Shown one piece after another: positions 16,901 through 23,371 of a stretch of DNA of 64,000 bases. The notes under the pieces are model-generated. The model had not been told where the DNA came from and did no database searches. It saw only the letters and a list, made by a program, of their open reading frames with translations. The position numbers and the translations under genes were made by a program. Position 1 is the first letter of the stretch. The number at the start of each line of letters is the position of its first letter. The DNA is from an uncultured SAR116 cluster alpha proteobacterium (lineage in GTDB: Bacteria; Pseudomonadota; Alphaproteobacteria; Puniceispirillales; GCA-002684695): assembly GCA_902612965.1 (NCBI GenBank), contig CACMFN010000004.1, forward strand, positions 1 to 64,000, in the 5' to 3' direction.

Positions 16901-18305
16901 TATTGACAGCGTATTCGTTCAACGCTTCGTTCACCTTGGTTTGACTGTGAGCCAAAAATTGATTTCTTGTGAAATCAGGTGATGCTCCAGTTAAATTTAT
17001 TCCCTCTGTGGTTGATACATAACTATCAGTTAATAAATCGACATTTATTGCAGTAGTTAGACCTGCAGATGATCCATCAGCTTGTAATTTGTAAAACTGA
17101 AGATTTACGCTATCGTCAACGTTTTGAACAATTTGGACTTTTTTATCATCCCCATACGCTGCATTAATAGCTCTTTGAACTTCAGCTGCTAATTGGTCAG
17201 CATTATACTTTCCAGGGTTTAAATCAATATTAAGTGGCTGATCTCCATTATCGACATTCAGAGTAAGGAAATTTTTACCCCAGTAAACTCTTGAATCAGC
17301 ATTTCCAGCTTCACGTGTTGCCTTGAATTGCATAGGATCAGTAACAATTTCAACTAGTCTGTCACCTTCTTCCCCAAAATCAAATTCACTGATTTCGCCT
17401 TTTATTTGAGCAGGTGATGAGTCTACCCTATTCTTTAAGTCATCTGCTTTGTAAAGTTTTGATCCTTTTCCTTCCAGGAAGTAGTTATCATCTGGAACTC
17501 TTGTAGTAATGTTACCAAATTTGTCAATAAACTGCTGCCTGCCTGCATCATCTATAGATTTAACAAGATCTGGATCAATAACTGTGTCATTAATCACAAG
17601 TTTTGTCATAACTTTATTAGTAGGGTCTTCTGCAGAAGCTGTTTGAGTTTTGATAAAATATATTGTGGCAATTGTTGGGTTACCCAAATCATCAAAGATT
17701 GTTATTGATGTTGAGTTATTATACGTTTCAGGGTTTGCAGGGTTAAAGGCATAGCCATCTGCAAAATCTGCTTTTTCTGTTACAACTTCTGCTCCAGCAG
17801 GAACGTTCACACCTATTTGAATATTATTTGTAGCTTGAGGTTCACCAGATGTAACTGGAAGTTGCAAAGGTGATGCGCTTATAATATCTTTTGCAGTCAC
17901 AGATCCGTCATTGTTCACGGGAAAGACTAATAAAAACTGTCCAGCAGAGTCAACAACGTATCTGTCATCGTTAACACTCAATGAACCATTTCGTGTATAC
18001 ACAATCTGGGCTGATGTCAAAGAAGGCTTCAACGCAAAAAATCCCTGTCCAGAAATAGCAAGGTCAAGAGCGTTCAAGGATGAAGAAATATTACCCTGAG
18101 TAAACTGCTGTTTAATACCTTTAAGAATTGTACCAGAACCAATAGAAGACGAAGCGTTCTGTAACGGGGAGGTTGCAAAAATATCACCAAATTCCGCTCT
18201 ACTTCTTTTAAATCCAGTAGTACCAACGTTTGCGATATTGTTTGATGTTGCTGATATATCGGCTGAAGCACCGTTAAGTCCTGTAAGGGCTGTATAGAAT
18301 GACAT
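13995..18305 (-). CDS. flgE: Giant flagellar hook protein FlgE
   Basis: Hook subunit of 1436 residues, against about 400 in enteric bacteria. The N-terminus has L-N-G-A-S-A-D-I-S-A-T-S-N-N-I-A-N-V-G-T-T-G-F-K and L-D-L-A-I-S-G-Q-G-F-F-A-L. The C-terminus has L-E-R-S-N-V-D-I-T-E-E-L-V-N-L-I-T-A-Q-R-N-F-Q. These form the hook core, and the large middle would be on the outer surface. The insert includes two copies of the module also present in FlgK and flagellin (about 15605-15835 and 15950-16200), plus other beta-rich sequence. It follows flgD with a 30 base gap and has an unbroken frame. Confidence 0.94.
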   Translation of the reverse strand: MSFYTALTGLNGASADISATSNNIANVGTTGFKRSRAEFGDIFATSPLQNASSSIGSGTILKGIKQQFTQGNISSSLNALDLAISGQGFFALKPSLTSAQIVYTRNGSLSVNDDRYVVDSAGQFLLVFPVNNDGSVTAKDIISASPLQLPVTSGEPQATNNIQIGVNVPAGAEVVTEKADFADGYAFNPANPETYNNSTSITIFDDLGNPTIATIYFIKTQTASAEDPTNKVMTKLVINDTVIDPDLVKSIDDAGRQQFIDKFGNITTRVPDDNYFLEGKGSKLYKADDLKNRVDSSPAQIKGEISEFDFGEEGDRLVEIVTDPMQFKATREAGNADSRVYWGKNFLTLNVDNGDQPLNIDLNPGKYNADQLAAEVQRAINAAYGDDKKVQIVQNVDDSVNLQFYKLQADGSSAGLTTAINVDLLTDSYVSTTEGINLTGASPDFTRNQFLAHSQTKVNEALNEYAVNKLDVVANAQSIGVANKLFGRSTGETMTDVLEATQLVTVEHRTSTNTDGSSDASTDRFVVYSYYDKRPSLSVYDTNQLVKQDGNNTFEFSATENTLKIYTEGVPAGLASGDKIRIAGSQATADLNAADTDITKFNFINGREFTVSSVDTAATRPFILVNTTGLTFPDDAFALKSAKFEVLSDPSTKVEAYFEGAENVFDGAEVNFNSKKIALREIGTTNKHAYTNSQIAGHGVVDTSSMTGQNFTLTGHEFEVGDEIIYTASGTARGKPNGVTLVSGQKYYITAKTATQFQISATKGGTAIQIPGDAENGSSTDTFMKTNNVTNGGIFRIANSHKFNTLQTVTETAKTVSTATQAATEITNIANHGFVTGDKVKFEADTGSNTGLTSGSEYFVIRLDDNNFALATTQERAKGGIGNAINITGNGVGTDTFQRTERDSIGVLGLNDLTTTTDWVDEKNPPVKVAYDNINQRLNFTVDRNVLGTGTDSNFNSFAIYGAATATATNNLGIPTLDDTTEVQIKGGEFFAGEAFVADGEEIQLNDKRYGIGVNYNRDTKTFTFKSGTTGETISANGAIGVTDAQKASDIEIGRYAISTTDGSVIDSTDYFTGDNHLMGVGTTKGDAVKTAGAGLAASPALATGAVAKEDLTQVFRLSSTLNETTFNVSVNGVNGVIEIPSGFYVGSTLAEALQSRINQIEDPITGQQTGGVTVKYNPTSNNFTFTTGTTGPESTIKVKGISRLGLADVPLGVGSVPKIFNLKQATDAAGNDLFVDANGAVTTTPPANQVDGFFPLYIDEGELTFDKTGKLLSPKNKVHYEKQEEGFSIDLNIDFASSTQFAQPFSVLSVEQDGFTSGRLDGLEIDASGTVRANYTNGQNDPLGKMVLANFNNQNGLKQIGNATYVETAVSGSAQVGEAGSEGFGTILSGSLERSNVDITEELVNLITAQRNFQASAKAIETTTTLTQTIINIRM
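15605..15835 (-). repeat. H-G-F/G-D module in FlgE (second copy)
   Basis: N-H-G-F-V-T-G-D-K-V-K-F, G-L-T-S-G-S-E-Y-F-V-I, N-F-A-L-A-T-T and a closing G-T-D-T-F-Q-R-T. The spacing equals that of the copies in FlgK. Confidence 0.55.
15950..16200 (-). repeat. H-G-F/G-D module in FlgE (first copy)
   Basis: G-H-E-F-E-V-G-D-E-I-I-Y, G-V-T-L-V-S-G-Q-K-Y-Y-I, Q-F-Q-I-S-A-T-K-G-G-T and a closing S-T-D-T-F-M-K-T. The Gly after His is Glu, as in one FlgK copy. Confidence 0.55.
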
Positions 18306-18335
18306 CTGTTATTTCTCCTGCTTCGTCTAAATTAA

Positions 18336-19031
18336 TTACATTCTGAATTTAATAACTTCGTTTGCACTTATCGTGCCATAATCTCTGACGTCTAACATTA
18401 CGCCGCTGTCACCATCACCTGCTGATGATGAAAGAACCTCTGCAAATATTGAAGAACTTACGCCTTCCATTCCTTTGCCCGAATTAGCATATGCCTCAAC
18501 AAAGATAGGTTCGTCATTTTCAATCATGTCCTTTGGGGCGCCATGCCAAGCAAATCCAACTAGTCCAGAAGACTGGTTTCCAAGATTAATTGTATCAATT
18601 ATTTCACCATTTTGAGATTTAAAGACAACATTAACGTTTGTGGAGGCAGATGGGAGATCGATTACACCATTAACAGATCCGTCATCGTCAGCTCTCGCAA
18701 TTTTTCCTGGTACTAGCACTGAATGACCTAGCATATTTGCAGCAGTAGCTATTCGTGTTTCACCAAGTTTGGCTGCTACATTTTTAAGAGATTCATCCAT
18801 GCTTGTAATACCTGTTACAGTAGAAAATTGAGCCATTTGAGCAATAAATTCACCATTTTCCATAGGAGCAAAAGGGTCTTGGTTTTGTAGTTGTGTTGTC
18901 ATCAATTTCAAAAAATCTTCTTGCCCAAGTTGGTCTTTTGCCTTTGGCATATTTGATTTTTCTGATGAATTAATGCCTAATTTATTTAAGATCGCTGATA
19001 ACGATTGCTGGGAAGGGTCTATATTTGACAT
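18336..19031 (-). CDS. flgD: Hook assembly scaffold FlgD
   Basis: 231 residues. The segment G-Q-E-D-F-L-K-L-M-T-T-Q-L-Q-N-Q-D-P-F-A-P-M-E-N-G-E-F (residues 31-57) is the FlgD signature, followed by I-A-Q-M-A-Q-F-S-T-V. It caps the growing hook and is discarded after assembly. The C-terminal half is the usual tudor/FlgD-Ig-like region. It lies between flgC and flgE with short gaps. How this cap accommodates a hook subunit of 1436 residues is an open point. Confidence 0.94.
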   Translation of the reverse strand: MSNIDPSQQSLSAILNKLGINSSEKSNMPKAKDQLGQEDFLKLMTTQLQNQDPFAPMENGEFIAQMAQFSTVTGITSMDESLKNVAAKLGETRIATAANMLGHSVLVPGKIARADDDGSVNGVIDLPSASTNVNVVFKSQNGEIIDTINLGNQSSGLVGFAWHGAPKDMIENDEPIFVEAYANSGKGMEGVSSSIFAEVLSSSAGDGDSGVMLDVRDYGTISANEVIKFRM

Positions 19032-19050
19032 CTAAATTACTCCTAGAATT

Positions 19051-19467
19051 TTATTTTCCTAAACTCAGAGTTCTCATCATGAGAGCTCTGATTGTTGAAA
19101 TTACTTCAATATTGTTTTGATATTGACGGCCAGCCTCCATCATTTCCACCATCTCCTGGTCAACATTCACAGCTGCCTTATAAACATATCCGTCACTATC
19201 AGCTTGAGGATGCTCAGGCATAAAACTTTTTTCTGGTTCTGCACTTACTTGCTTTACTTCAACTGCATCAACAGTTGCTAAACCAGATGTTTTTGCATGT
19301 TCTGCAAATTTGGTTTCAAATACTGGTTTAATAGACTTATAGGCTTCTTCTTTGCTGCCTGCTATATTTCCTGCATTTGCTAAATTACTTGCTACTGTAT
19401 TTAATCTAACTAGTTGAGCAGCCATTGCTCTTCCTGAGATATCAAAAACATTTTTTATATTTGACAT
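19051..19467 (-). CDS. flgC: Proximal rod protein FlgC
   Basis: 138 residues. N-terminal F-D-I-S-G-R-A-M-A-A-Q-L-V-R-L-N-T-V-A-S-N-L-A-N-A and C-terminal V-N-V-D-Q-E-M-V-E-M-M-E-A-G-R-Q-Y-Q-N-N are the standard FlgC ends. It is a rod subunit in the periplasm. The gene is 5 bases downstream of flgB. Confidence 0.95.
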   Translation of the reverse strand: MSNIKNVFDISGRAMAAQLVRLNTVASNLANAGNIAGSKEEAYKSIKPVFETKFAEHAKTSGLATVDAVEVKQVSAEPEKSFMPEHPQADSDGYVYKAAVNVDQEMVEMMEAGRQYQNNIEVISTIRALMMRTLSLGK

Positions 19468-19472
19468 GGTTT

Positions 19473-19859
19473 CTATTCTCCCCTAATGGCTGACATCAAC
19501 CCTGAAATTTTGCTATTTAAAAAACTCAATGTTGTCGAATAACGAATGGAGTTTTCTGAAAATTCCATTTGTTCAACTGCCAATTCAACTGTATTTCCAT
19601 CTAGAGATTGCTGTAGTGGTTCCCTGAAAGAAACACCTTTATGACTTACAGGCCTCATTAACGGAATATGCTTCTCATCAGTTATTGTTAACTTACCTGT
19701 TTTTAGATGACGTGACATTTCCATATTGAAGTCTAAATCTCTAGCCTTATAGTTAGGTGTCGCAGCATTAGCTATATTAGAAGCAATGATTTCGTTTTTC
19801 TTGTTTCTTAAACTTAGGGCTTGTGAATGTATATCGAGGTATTGCTTTATGCCAGACAT
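19473..19859 (-). CDS. flgB: Proximal rod protein FlgB
   Basis: 128 residues, normal for the family. It has L-D-I-H-S-Q-A-L-S-L-R-N-K-K-N-E-I-I-A-S-N-I-A-N-A-A-T-P-N-Y-K-A-R-D-L-D-F at the N-terminus and the C-terminal helix with Y-S-T-T-L-S-F-L-N-S-K. It is the first gene of the flgBCDEFGHIJKL run and is preceded by an excellent sigma54-type promoter (19930-19946). FliE, the usual partner at the rod base, is not encoded in the window. Confidence 0.95.
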   Translation of the reverse strand: MSGIKQYLDIHSQALSLRNKKNEIIASNIANAATPNYKARDLDFNMEMSRHLKTGKLTITDEKHIPLMRPVSHKGVSFREPLQQSLDGNTVELAVEQMEFSENSIRYSTTLSFLNSKISGLMSAIRGE

Positions 19860-19916
19860 TTAAATTCCTATAAATCCTATAAAAAACTTACAATTTTTAT
19901 AATTTAAAACTAAAAT

Positions 19917-19933
19917 TTGGTGTAGAATTTGCA
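19917..19933 (+). promoter_or_regulatory. Sigma54-type promoter of the acidic-protein gene
   Basis: TTGGTGT-AGAAT-TTGCA with GG and GC ten bases apart. The predicted start is near 19944, followed by a short leader and AAAAGGA before the ATG at 19968. Its -12 box lies on the same bases as that of the divergent flgB promoter. Confidence 0.55.
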
Positions 19934-19946
19934 AATCTAATGCCAA
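19930..19946 (-). promoter_or_regulatory. flgB: Sigma54-type promoter of the flgB operon
   Basis: TTGGCAT-TAGAT-TTGCA on the minus strand, one base from consensus. The start is predicted near 19919, 60 bases before flgB. With the plus-strand promoter it makes an imperfect palindrome centred on ATTTGCAAAT, so one holoenzyme bound at a time would choose between two directions. Confidence 0.75.
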
Positions 19947-19967
19947 ATATTTTTAAAAGGAATAAAA

Positions 19968-20729
19968 ATGAGTACAGTTGTAGCAAATAGTGGAGGTCCG
20001 GGATCTTCAATTACTCTTGACCCTGAAATTGTTTCCATGAGAGATAGATATTTAAAAGCTTTAGAAGGCAAGCCTTTTGATGAAATGAATTTGTTAATAC
20101 AAAAACAGCTTGAAACAGAAGGAGAGGATATAAAGAGGCTCTCTTTATTAGCAGCCAGAGTTTATATTTTGAGATTGCGAACATTAGAATTAAGAGATGA
20201 GCCAACTGAACATGCAATGCCATGGTCTAAAGCACCAGAGGAAAATAATAACAAAGATAAAAACACTGAAGGTGCACAAGCACAAAATAGTGAAAATAAA
20301 GATAATGAATGGAGAAGATTAAGGATGATTGAAGCCGGTGAAGTTAATGGAGTTAGATTTCCTCCCGGCATAATAATTGACGTAAATGCCGCTGACGGTG
20401 AAAAGCTGGTAGAAAGTAAGAAAGCTGAATACGTTGATGTTGATAAATCTGATGAAAATTCTGAAACAGAAGAAAATAAGGCTGATGAAGGTGATAAGGT
20501 TACTTCTGATGCTTCTGAACAAACACCAGCTGAAAATTCAGAAAAAGCTGAAACTGAAACTGAAGCTCAAGACGCGGTCGAAGATAAAGAAGATAATAAG
20601 GACGAACCTGCCGAGGAAAAGACAGAAGAAGTTGCGTCTGAGGAAGGAAATGATGAAGAGAACTTAGCAGATGAGCTAAAGGAACTTTCTGACACAATGT
20701 CTTCTGAAGTCGACAATGATAAAAAATAA
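19968..20729 (+). CDS. Acidic protein divergent from flgB, function unknown
   Basis: 253 residues. Residues 1-85 are a folded-looking helical region. About residues 112-150 contain E-A-G-E-V-N-G-V-R-F-P-P-G and E-K-L-V-E-S-K-K-A-E-Y-V-D, which resembles the short beta domains of phage virion accessory proteins (weak, by eye). The last 100 residues are almost pure Glu/Asp/Lys/Ala/Ser and should be disordered. The ribosome binding site AAAAGGA is good. It is transcribed from a sigma54-type promoter that overlaps the flgB promoter, and its last 14 bases overlap the next gene. A flagellar regulatory or structural role is inferred from promoter sharing only. Confidence 0.7.
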   Translation: MSTVVANSGGPGSSITLDPEIVSMRDRYLKALEGKPFDEMNLLIQKQLETEGEDIKRLSLLAARVYILRLRTLELRDEPTEHAMPWSKAPEENNNKDKNTEGAQAQNSENKDNEWRRLRMIEAGEVNGVRFPPGIIIDVNAADGEKLVESKKAEYVDVDKSDENSETEENKADEGDKVTSDASEQTPAENSEKAETETEAQDAVEDKEDNKDEPAEEKTEEVASEEGNDEENLADELKELSDTMSSEVDNDKK

Positions 20730-21057
20730 TATTCTATTTTTAATATTACCTATACTTCTAATTTCTGGATGTGATCAATTTTCTCGTTTTAACTATGAAA
20801 ATTACAACTGTGGAAACAATTCAACTGGGATAAATGAAATAATACTTGAAAAAGTAAAAAAGGGATCAAATGTAAAATTGAAATACAATCAATCTTATAG
20901 TGCCTCAGTAGAGATCAACAAGGTTTCAGGAAGGGAAGTTTTAATTACTTTCAAAAATAAAAATGTTCGTATAAATCGAGATACATCAAGCTTAACAGTA
21001 AAAGAAAATAATAAGGTAACTATAATAGAATGCAAGCTATCAAAATTTAAAATGTAA
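20716..21057 (+). CDS. Small putative lipoprotein
   Basis: 113 residues with a lipoprotein signal: K-N-N at the start, a hydrophobic stretch and the lipobox L-I-S-G-C at residues 15-19. The mature part is basic and beta-rich, with a second Cys pair region (Y-N-C-G and I-E-C). The start overlaps the stop region of the acidic-protein gene by 14 bases, so it is translationally coupled to it. I do not recognise the family. It ends three bases from the convergent DUF2802 gene. Confidence 0.65.
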   Translation: MIKNNILFLILPILLISGCDQFSRFNYENYNCGNNSTGINEIILEKVKKGSNVKLKYNQSYSASVEINKVSGREVLITFKNKNVRINRDTSSLTVKENNKVTIIECKLSKFKM

Positions 21058-21059
21058 GC

Positions 21060-21503
21060 TTACCTTTTATGAAATCTTATCAAGGCTTCTGCATCTGATT
21101 TTGACAACCCAGTTTCAGTTACTATCTTTTCAGCACTAGAACCACTGCGTGCAAGATCGATTGCTTTTGTCATAGTGTCTTGACCAGAGATACCGTCAGC
21201 TATTCGGGTAATTTCAGATTTAAAGTCACTCAATAAATTTTCGTGAGATTTTTTATCAGATTTAAAATCTTCTAGATTGTCTTTAATCCTAGAAAACATT
21301 AACCCTAACGCATCAACACTTTCTTTTAATTCAGAAAATGATTTATTGATTTGAGAATAGAATTCCTCATTTTTAATTTTATTATTTTTTATATATAGAA
21401 TATTTAGAAAAATTATTATTGCAAAACCAATAATAAGTATTCCAAAAGCTATCATTAAAACAAAAAATGAATATGTATCAGATGCTGCAAATGGAAGATC
21501 CAT
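21060..21503 (-). CDS. Membrane-anchored DUF2802 protein
   Basis: 147 residues: one N-terminal membrane segment (about 14-38), a coiled-coil-like middle and a C-terminal helix-turn-helix-like DUF2802 domain (M-T-K-A-I-D-L-A-R-S-G-S-S-A-E-K-I ... G-L-S-K-S-D-A-E-A-L-I). DUF2802 proteins are typically found next to flagellar and chemotaxis genes in Proteobacteria; the molecular role is not established as far as I know. It is the last gene of the minus-strand group flgP-flgT-x-flgA-flgM-flgN, 23 bases behind flgN. Confidence 0.75.
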   Translation of the reverse strand: MDLPFAASDTYSFFVLMIAFGILIIGFAIIIFLNILYIKNNKIKNEEFYSQINKSFSELKESVDALGLMFSRIKDNLEDFKSDKKSHENLLSDFKSEITRIADGISGQDTMTKAIDLARSGSSAEKIVTETGLSKSDAEALIRFHKR

Positions 21504-21526
21504 TCAATCCTCAAATCAAGATTAGT

Positions 21527-21829
21527 TTATTTATTTACATTATCGTAAAAATACTTATTGAGCGAATCAAAAAAACCCAATTTATTTTTATTTATTTTTT
21601 CAACTTTCATAATTAAATTGAATATTTTTTTTAACAGTTCTTTTTCTTCATCAGTAAATTGGTGTTCATTATTTTTTTCAATAATTAATGCATTTAACGC
21701 TTCTAGTAATTTATCTAACTCGCTAATTTGATCATTAAAACTTTTAGGATTGTTAGAAACAGCTAAAGCACTATTAAGCTTTAACTCAATAGTGCTTAAA
21801 ATTGAAATCAATGATAAAGTTTCAGTCAT
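21527..21829 (-). CDS. FlgN-like flagellar export chaperone candidate
   Basis: 100 residues, all helical, with no signal peptide and a leucine/lysine heptad-like pattern, as expected of FlgN/FliT-type chaperones that hold FlgK and FlgL in the cytoplasm. Sequence similarity to FlgN is too weak to assert by eye. The main support is order: flgA, flgM, then this gene, the same order as flgA-flgM-flgN in enteric bacteria. If correct, its clients here would include the giant FlgK. Confidence 0.5.
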   Translation of the reverse strand: MTETLSLISILSTIELKLNSALAVSNNPKSFNDQISELDKLLEALNALIIEKNNEHQFTDEEKELLKKIFNLIMKVEKINKNKLGFFDSLNKYFYDNVNK

Positions 21830-21855
21830 TTATATTATTTAATTATAAAACTGAC

Positions 21856-22161
21856 TTAGCTCTTCATCTCTCTGTAAAAGTCCATTAGCGCGTCTGCAAT
21901 TCGGTCTGCATCAATTGGATAATCACCATTAGCTATTGCATTTTTAATTTCATTAACCTGGTCATAATCTATTGGAGGTGATTTTGATAATCCCGCTACG
22001 TTATCTAGTTTTGCTAATTTACTTAAATCAGCACTATCTATCCCATCAGCAGGAGTAGGAATAACAGATGATTTCTCAAGTTTAGGACTAATACTATCCT
22101 TAGAACTTTTGCTCACTTGAGGATCAATTTTTGCTAATGTTTTCTGTATTTGATCTATCAT
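21856..22161 (-). CDS. flgM: Anti-sigma28 factor FlgM
   Basis: 101 residues. The C-terminal 40 residues (P-P-I-D-Y-D-Q-V-N-E-I-K-N-A-I-A-N-G-D-Y-P-I-D-A-D-R-I-A-D-A-L) are the FlgM sigma28-binding helices, and the N-terminal part is the expected disordered region. FlgM blocks FliA until the hook is complete and is then exported through the flagellum. Its target FliA is encoded at 29441. A ribosome binding site GGAG precedes the ATG, and a possible sigma28 promoter lies at 22181-22207. Confidence 0.9.
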   Translation of the reverse strand: MIDQIQKTLAKIDPQVSKSSKDSISPKLEKSSVIPTPADGIDSADLSKLAKLDNVAGLSKSPPIDYDQVNEIKNAIANGDYPIDADRIADALMDFYREMKS

Positions 22162-22180
22162 TTTAATCTCCGTAATTATA

Positions 22181-22207
22181 TTAACGTCATAACCTTCATT
22201 TATTTTA
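22181..22207 (-). promoter_or_regulatory. Possible sigma28 promoter of flgM
   Basis: TAAA (22207-22204), 15 base spacer, GACGTTAA (22188-22181) on the minus strand fits TAAA-N15-GCCGATAA with two mismatches. It overlaps the end of flgA. Autoregulation of flgM by sigma28 is known in other bacteria; here the call is tentative because the region is AT-rich. Confidence 0.35.
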
Positions 22208-22915
22208 GAAATTAATTAAAATTTTTTTTTCGTTTATTATTTTACCTTCAACAACTTTGCCAGAACTATTGTTTCTTACTTTTATCCATTCATTTAAATG
22301 GCCATTTTGAAGTGCATTTCCGTCCATTTTGACATTTATTCCATTTAAATCAGCATATATAATTATTGCTTGTCCCTCAACAACTGTAAACCTTTCTTTT
22401 AAATGCCTAACTTTAATAATTTGTCCTCTTGATAAATTCTGATTAATTTCTCGACCAATTAATATGTTTTTATCAATAAAATATCCATTGCCTACACTAT
22501 TATTCCTGTAATCAAATTTTAGATCACTCTCTTGAATTAATTCACCTTTTTTTAAATTATGCTTTAAGGTTATTAGTTTGATATTTTTAAAATCCTCTGA
22601 ATTTTTTGATTTGCTTTTTGTTTGAAGCTTGCTTTCAGCATTTGTTCTTATAGAAACTTGCCATTTTAGAGGGGTTTTGCAAGAAACGATAACAGTTCTA
22701 AAACTATCATATGGATTTTCAATATTTAACTTATGGTCACAGTCTTTAAACTGTCTACTTTCTCTAATAAGAGGGTTGCTTGTAATGCCTTGTATTGAAA
22801 GATGTTCTTTAATTAATTCTTTAATTTCTTTACCAGAAATTGCTAAAGCTTGAGATGTATTAAGTATTAGTAAAAATAATAATGATTTAATAATTACAAT
22901 TTTAAAATTTAACAT
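22205..22915 (-). CDS. flgA: P-ring assembly chaperone FlgA
   Basis: 236 residues with an N-terminal signal peptide (1-25). The C-terminal half is the SAF-type domain: L-K-K-G-E-L-I-Q-E-S-D-L-K-F-D-Y-R, then L-I-G-R-E-I-N-Q-N-L-S-R-G-Q-I-I, and V-V-E-G-Q-A-I-I-I-Y-A near residue 178, as in FlgA. It acts in the periplasm as chaperone of FlgI. The gene starts 3 bases after the LysM-like gene and is followed by flgM. Confidence 0.88.
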   Translation of the reverse strand: MLNFKIVIIKSLLFLLILNTSQALAISGKEIKELIKEHLSIQGITSNPLIRESRQFKDCDHKLNIENPYDSFRTVIVSCKTPLKWQVSIRTNAESKLQTKSKSKNSEDFKNIKLITLKHNLKKGELIQESDLKFDYRNNSVGNGYFIDKNILIGREINQNLSRGQIIKVRHLKERFTVVEGQAIIIYADLNGINVKMDGNALQNGHLNEWIKVRNNSSGKVVEGKIINEKKILINF

Positions 22916-22918
22916 CTT

Positions 22919-23371
22919 CTAACCACCAAAAAAATAAATATGTGAGCTGGTGTCATTACTTTGCTCTGGTTGTAATTTTTTATTTGACTTGCCTAAAACA
23001 AGATTTTTCATTTCATTAAGAGATGGTAGATATAAATTTTGATCAGCAAATAGAAAATTTGGATTTCTATTTCTAAATGATTTAGGATTGAATTCAACTA
23101 TCGCCATTTCAACAATTCTTAGATTTAATCCGCTTTTGCCATAGTAAGAGTAAAGAATATGACCTAGTGTTTCATTTTCTTTAACACGATGTTTAGATGA
23201 AAAGTTTGGATTTGAAATAAAAGCGTTACTGTTGTTTAATCCAGTTTTTTCAGAACTATGAGATGAATACTCTAAGACAACAATCGGCTCTGAAGCTAAA
23301 GCAAAATTGAATGTTGTTAACTTTATAATGATTAAAAAAATGAAAACTTTAAAAAATTTAAATTGTTTCAT
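22919..23371 (-). CDS. Secreted LysM/FimV-like protein
   Basis: 150 residues. A signal peptide (1-26) is followed by a LysM-like segment: H-R-V-K-E-N-E-T-L-G-H-I-L-Y-S-Y-Y-G, then F-N-P-K-S-F-R-N-R-N-P-N-F-L-F-A-D-Q-N-L-Y-L-P, which is close to the N-terminal LysM-type region of FimV/TspA proteins. It probably binds peptidoglycan in the periplasm. It lies directly between flgT (no gap) and flgA, so a role in anchoring the periplasmic rings is plausible but unproven. Confidence 0.65.
   Translation of the reverse strand: MKQFKFFKVFIFLIIIKLTTFNFALASEPIVVLEYSSHSSEKTGLNNSNAFISNPNFSSKHRVKENETLGHILYSYYGKSGLNLRIVEMAIVEFNPKSFRNRNPNFLFADQNLYLPSLNEMKNLVLGKSNKKLQPEQSNDTSSHIYFFGG

Noticed and set aside
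908-18305. Repeats as a mobile element or assembly duplication
   Set aside because: The repeats are divergent protein modules in frame inside three different genes, without terminal inverted repeats or a transposase.
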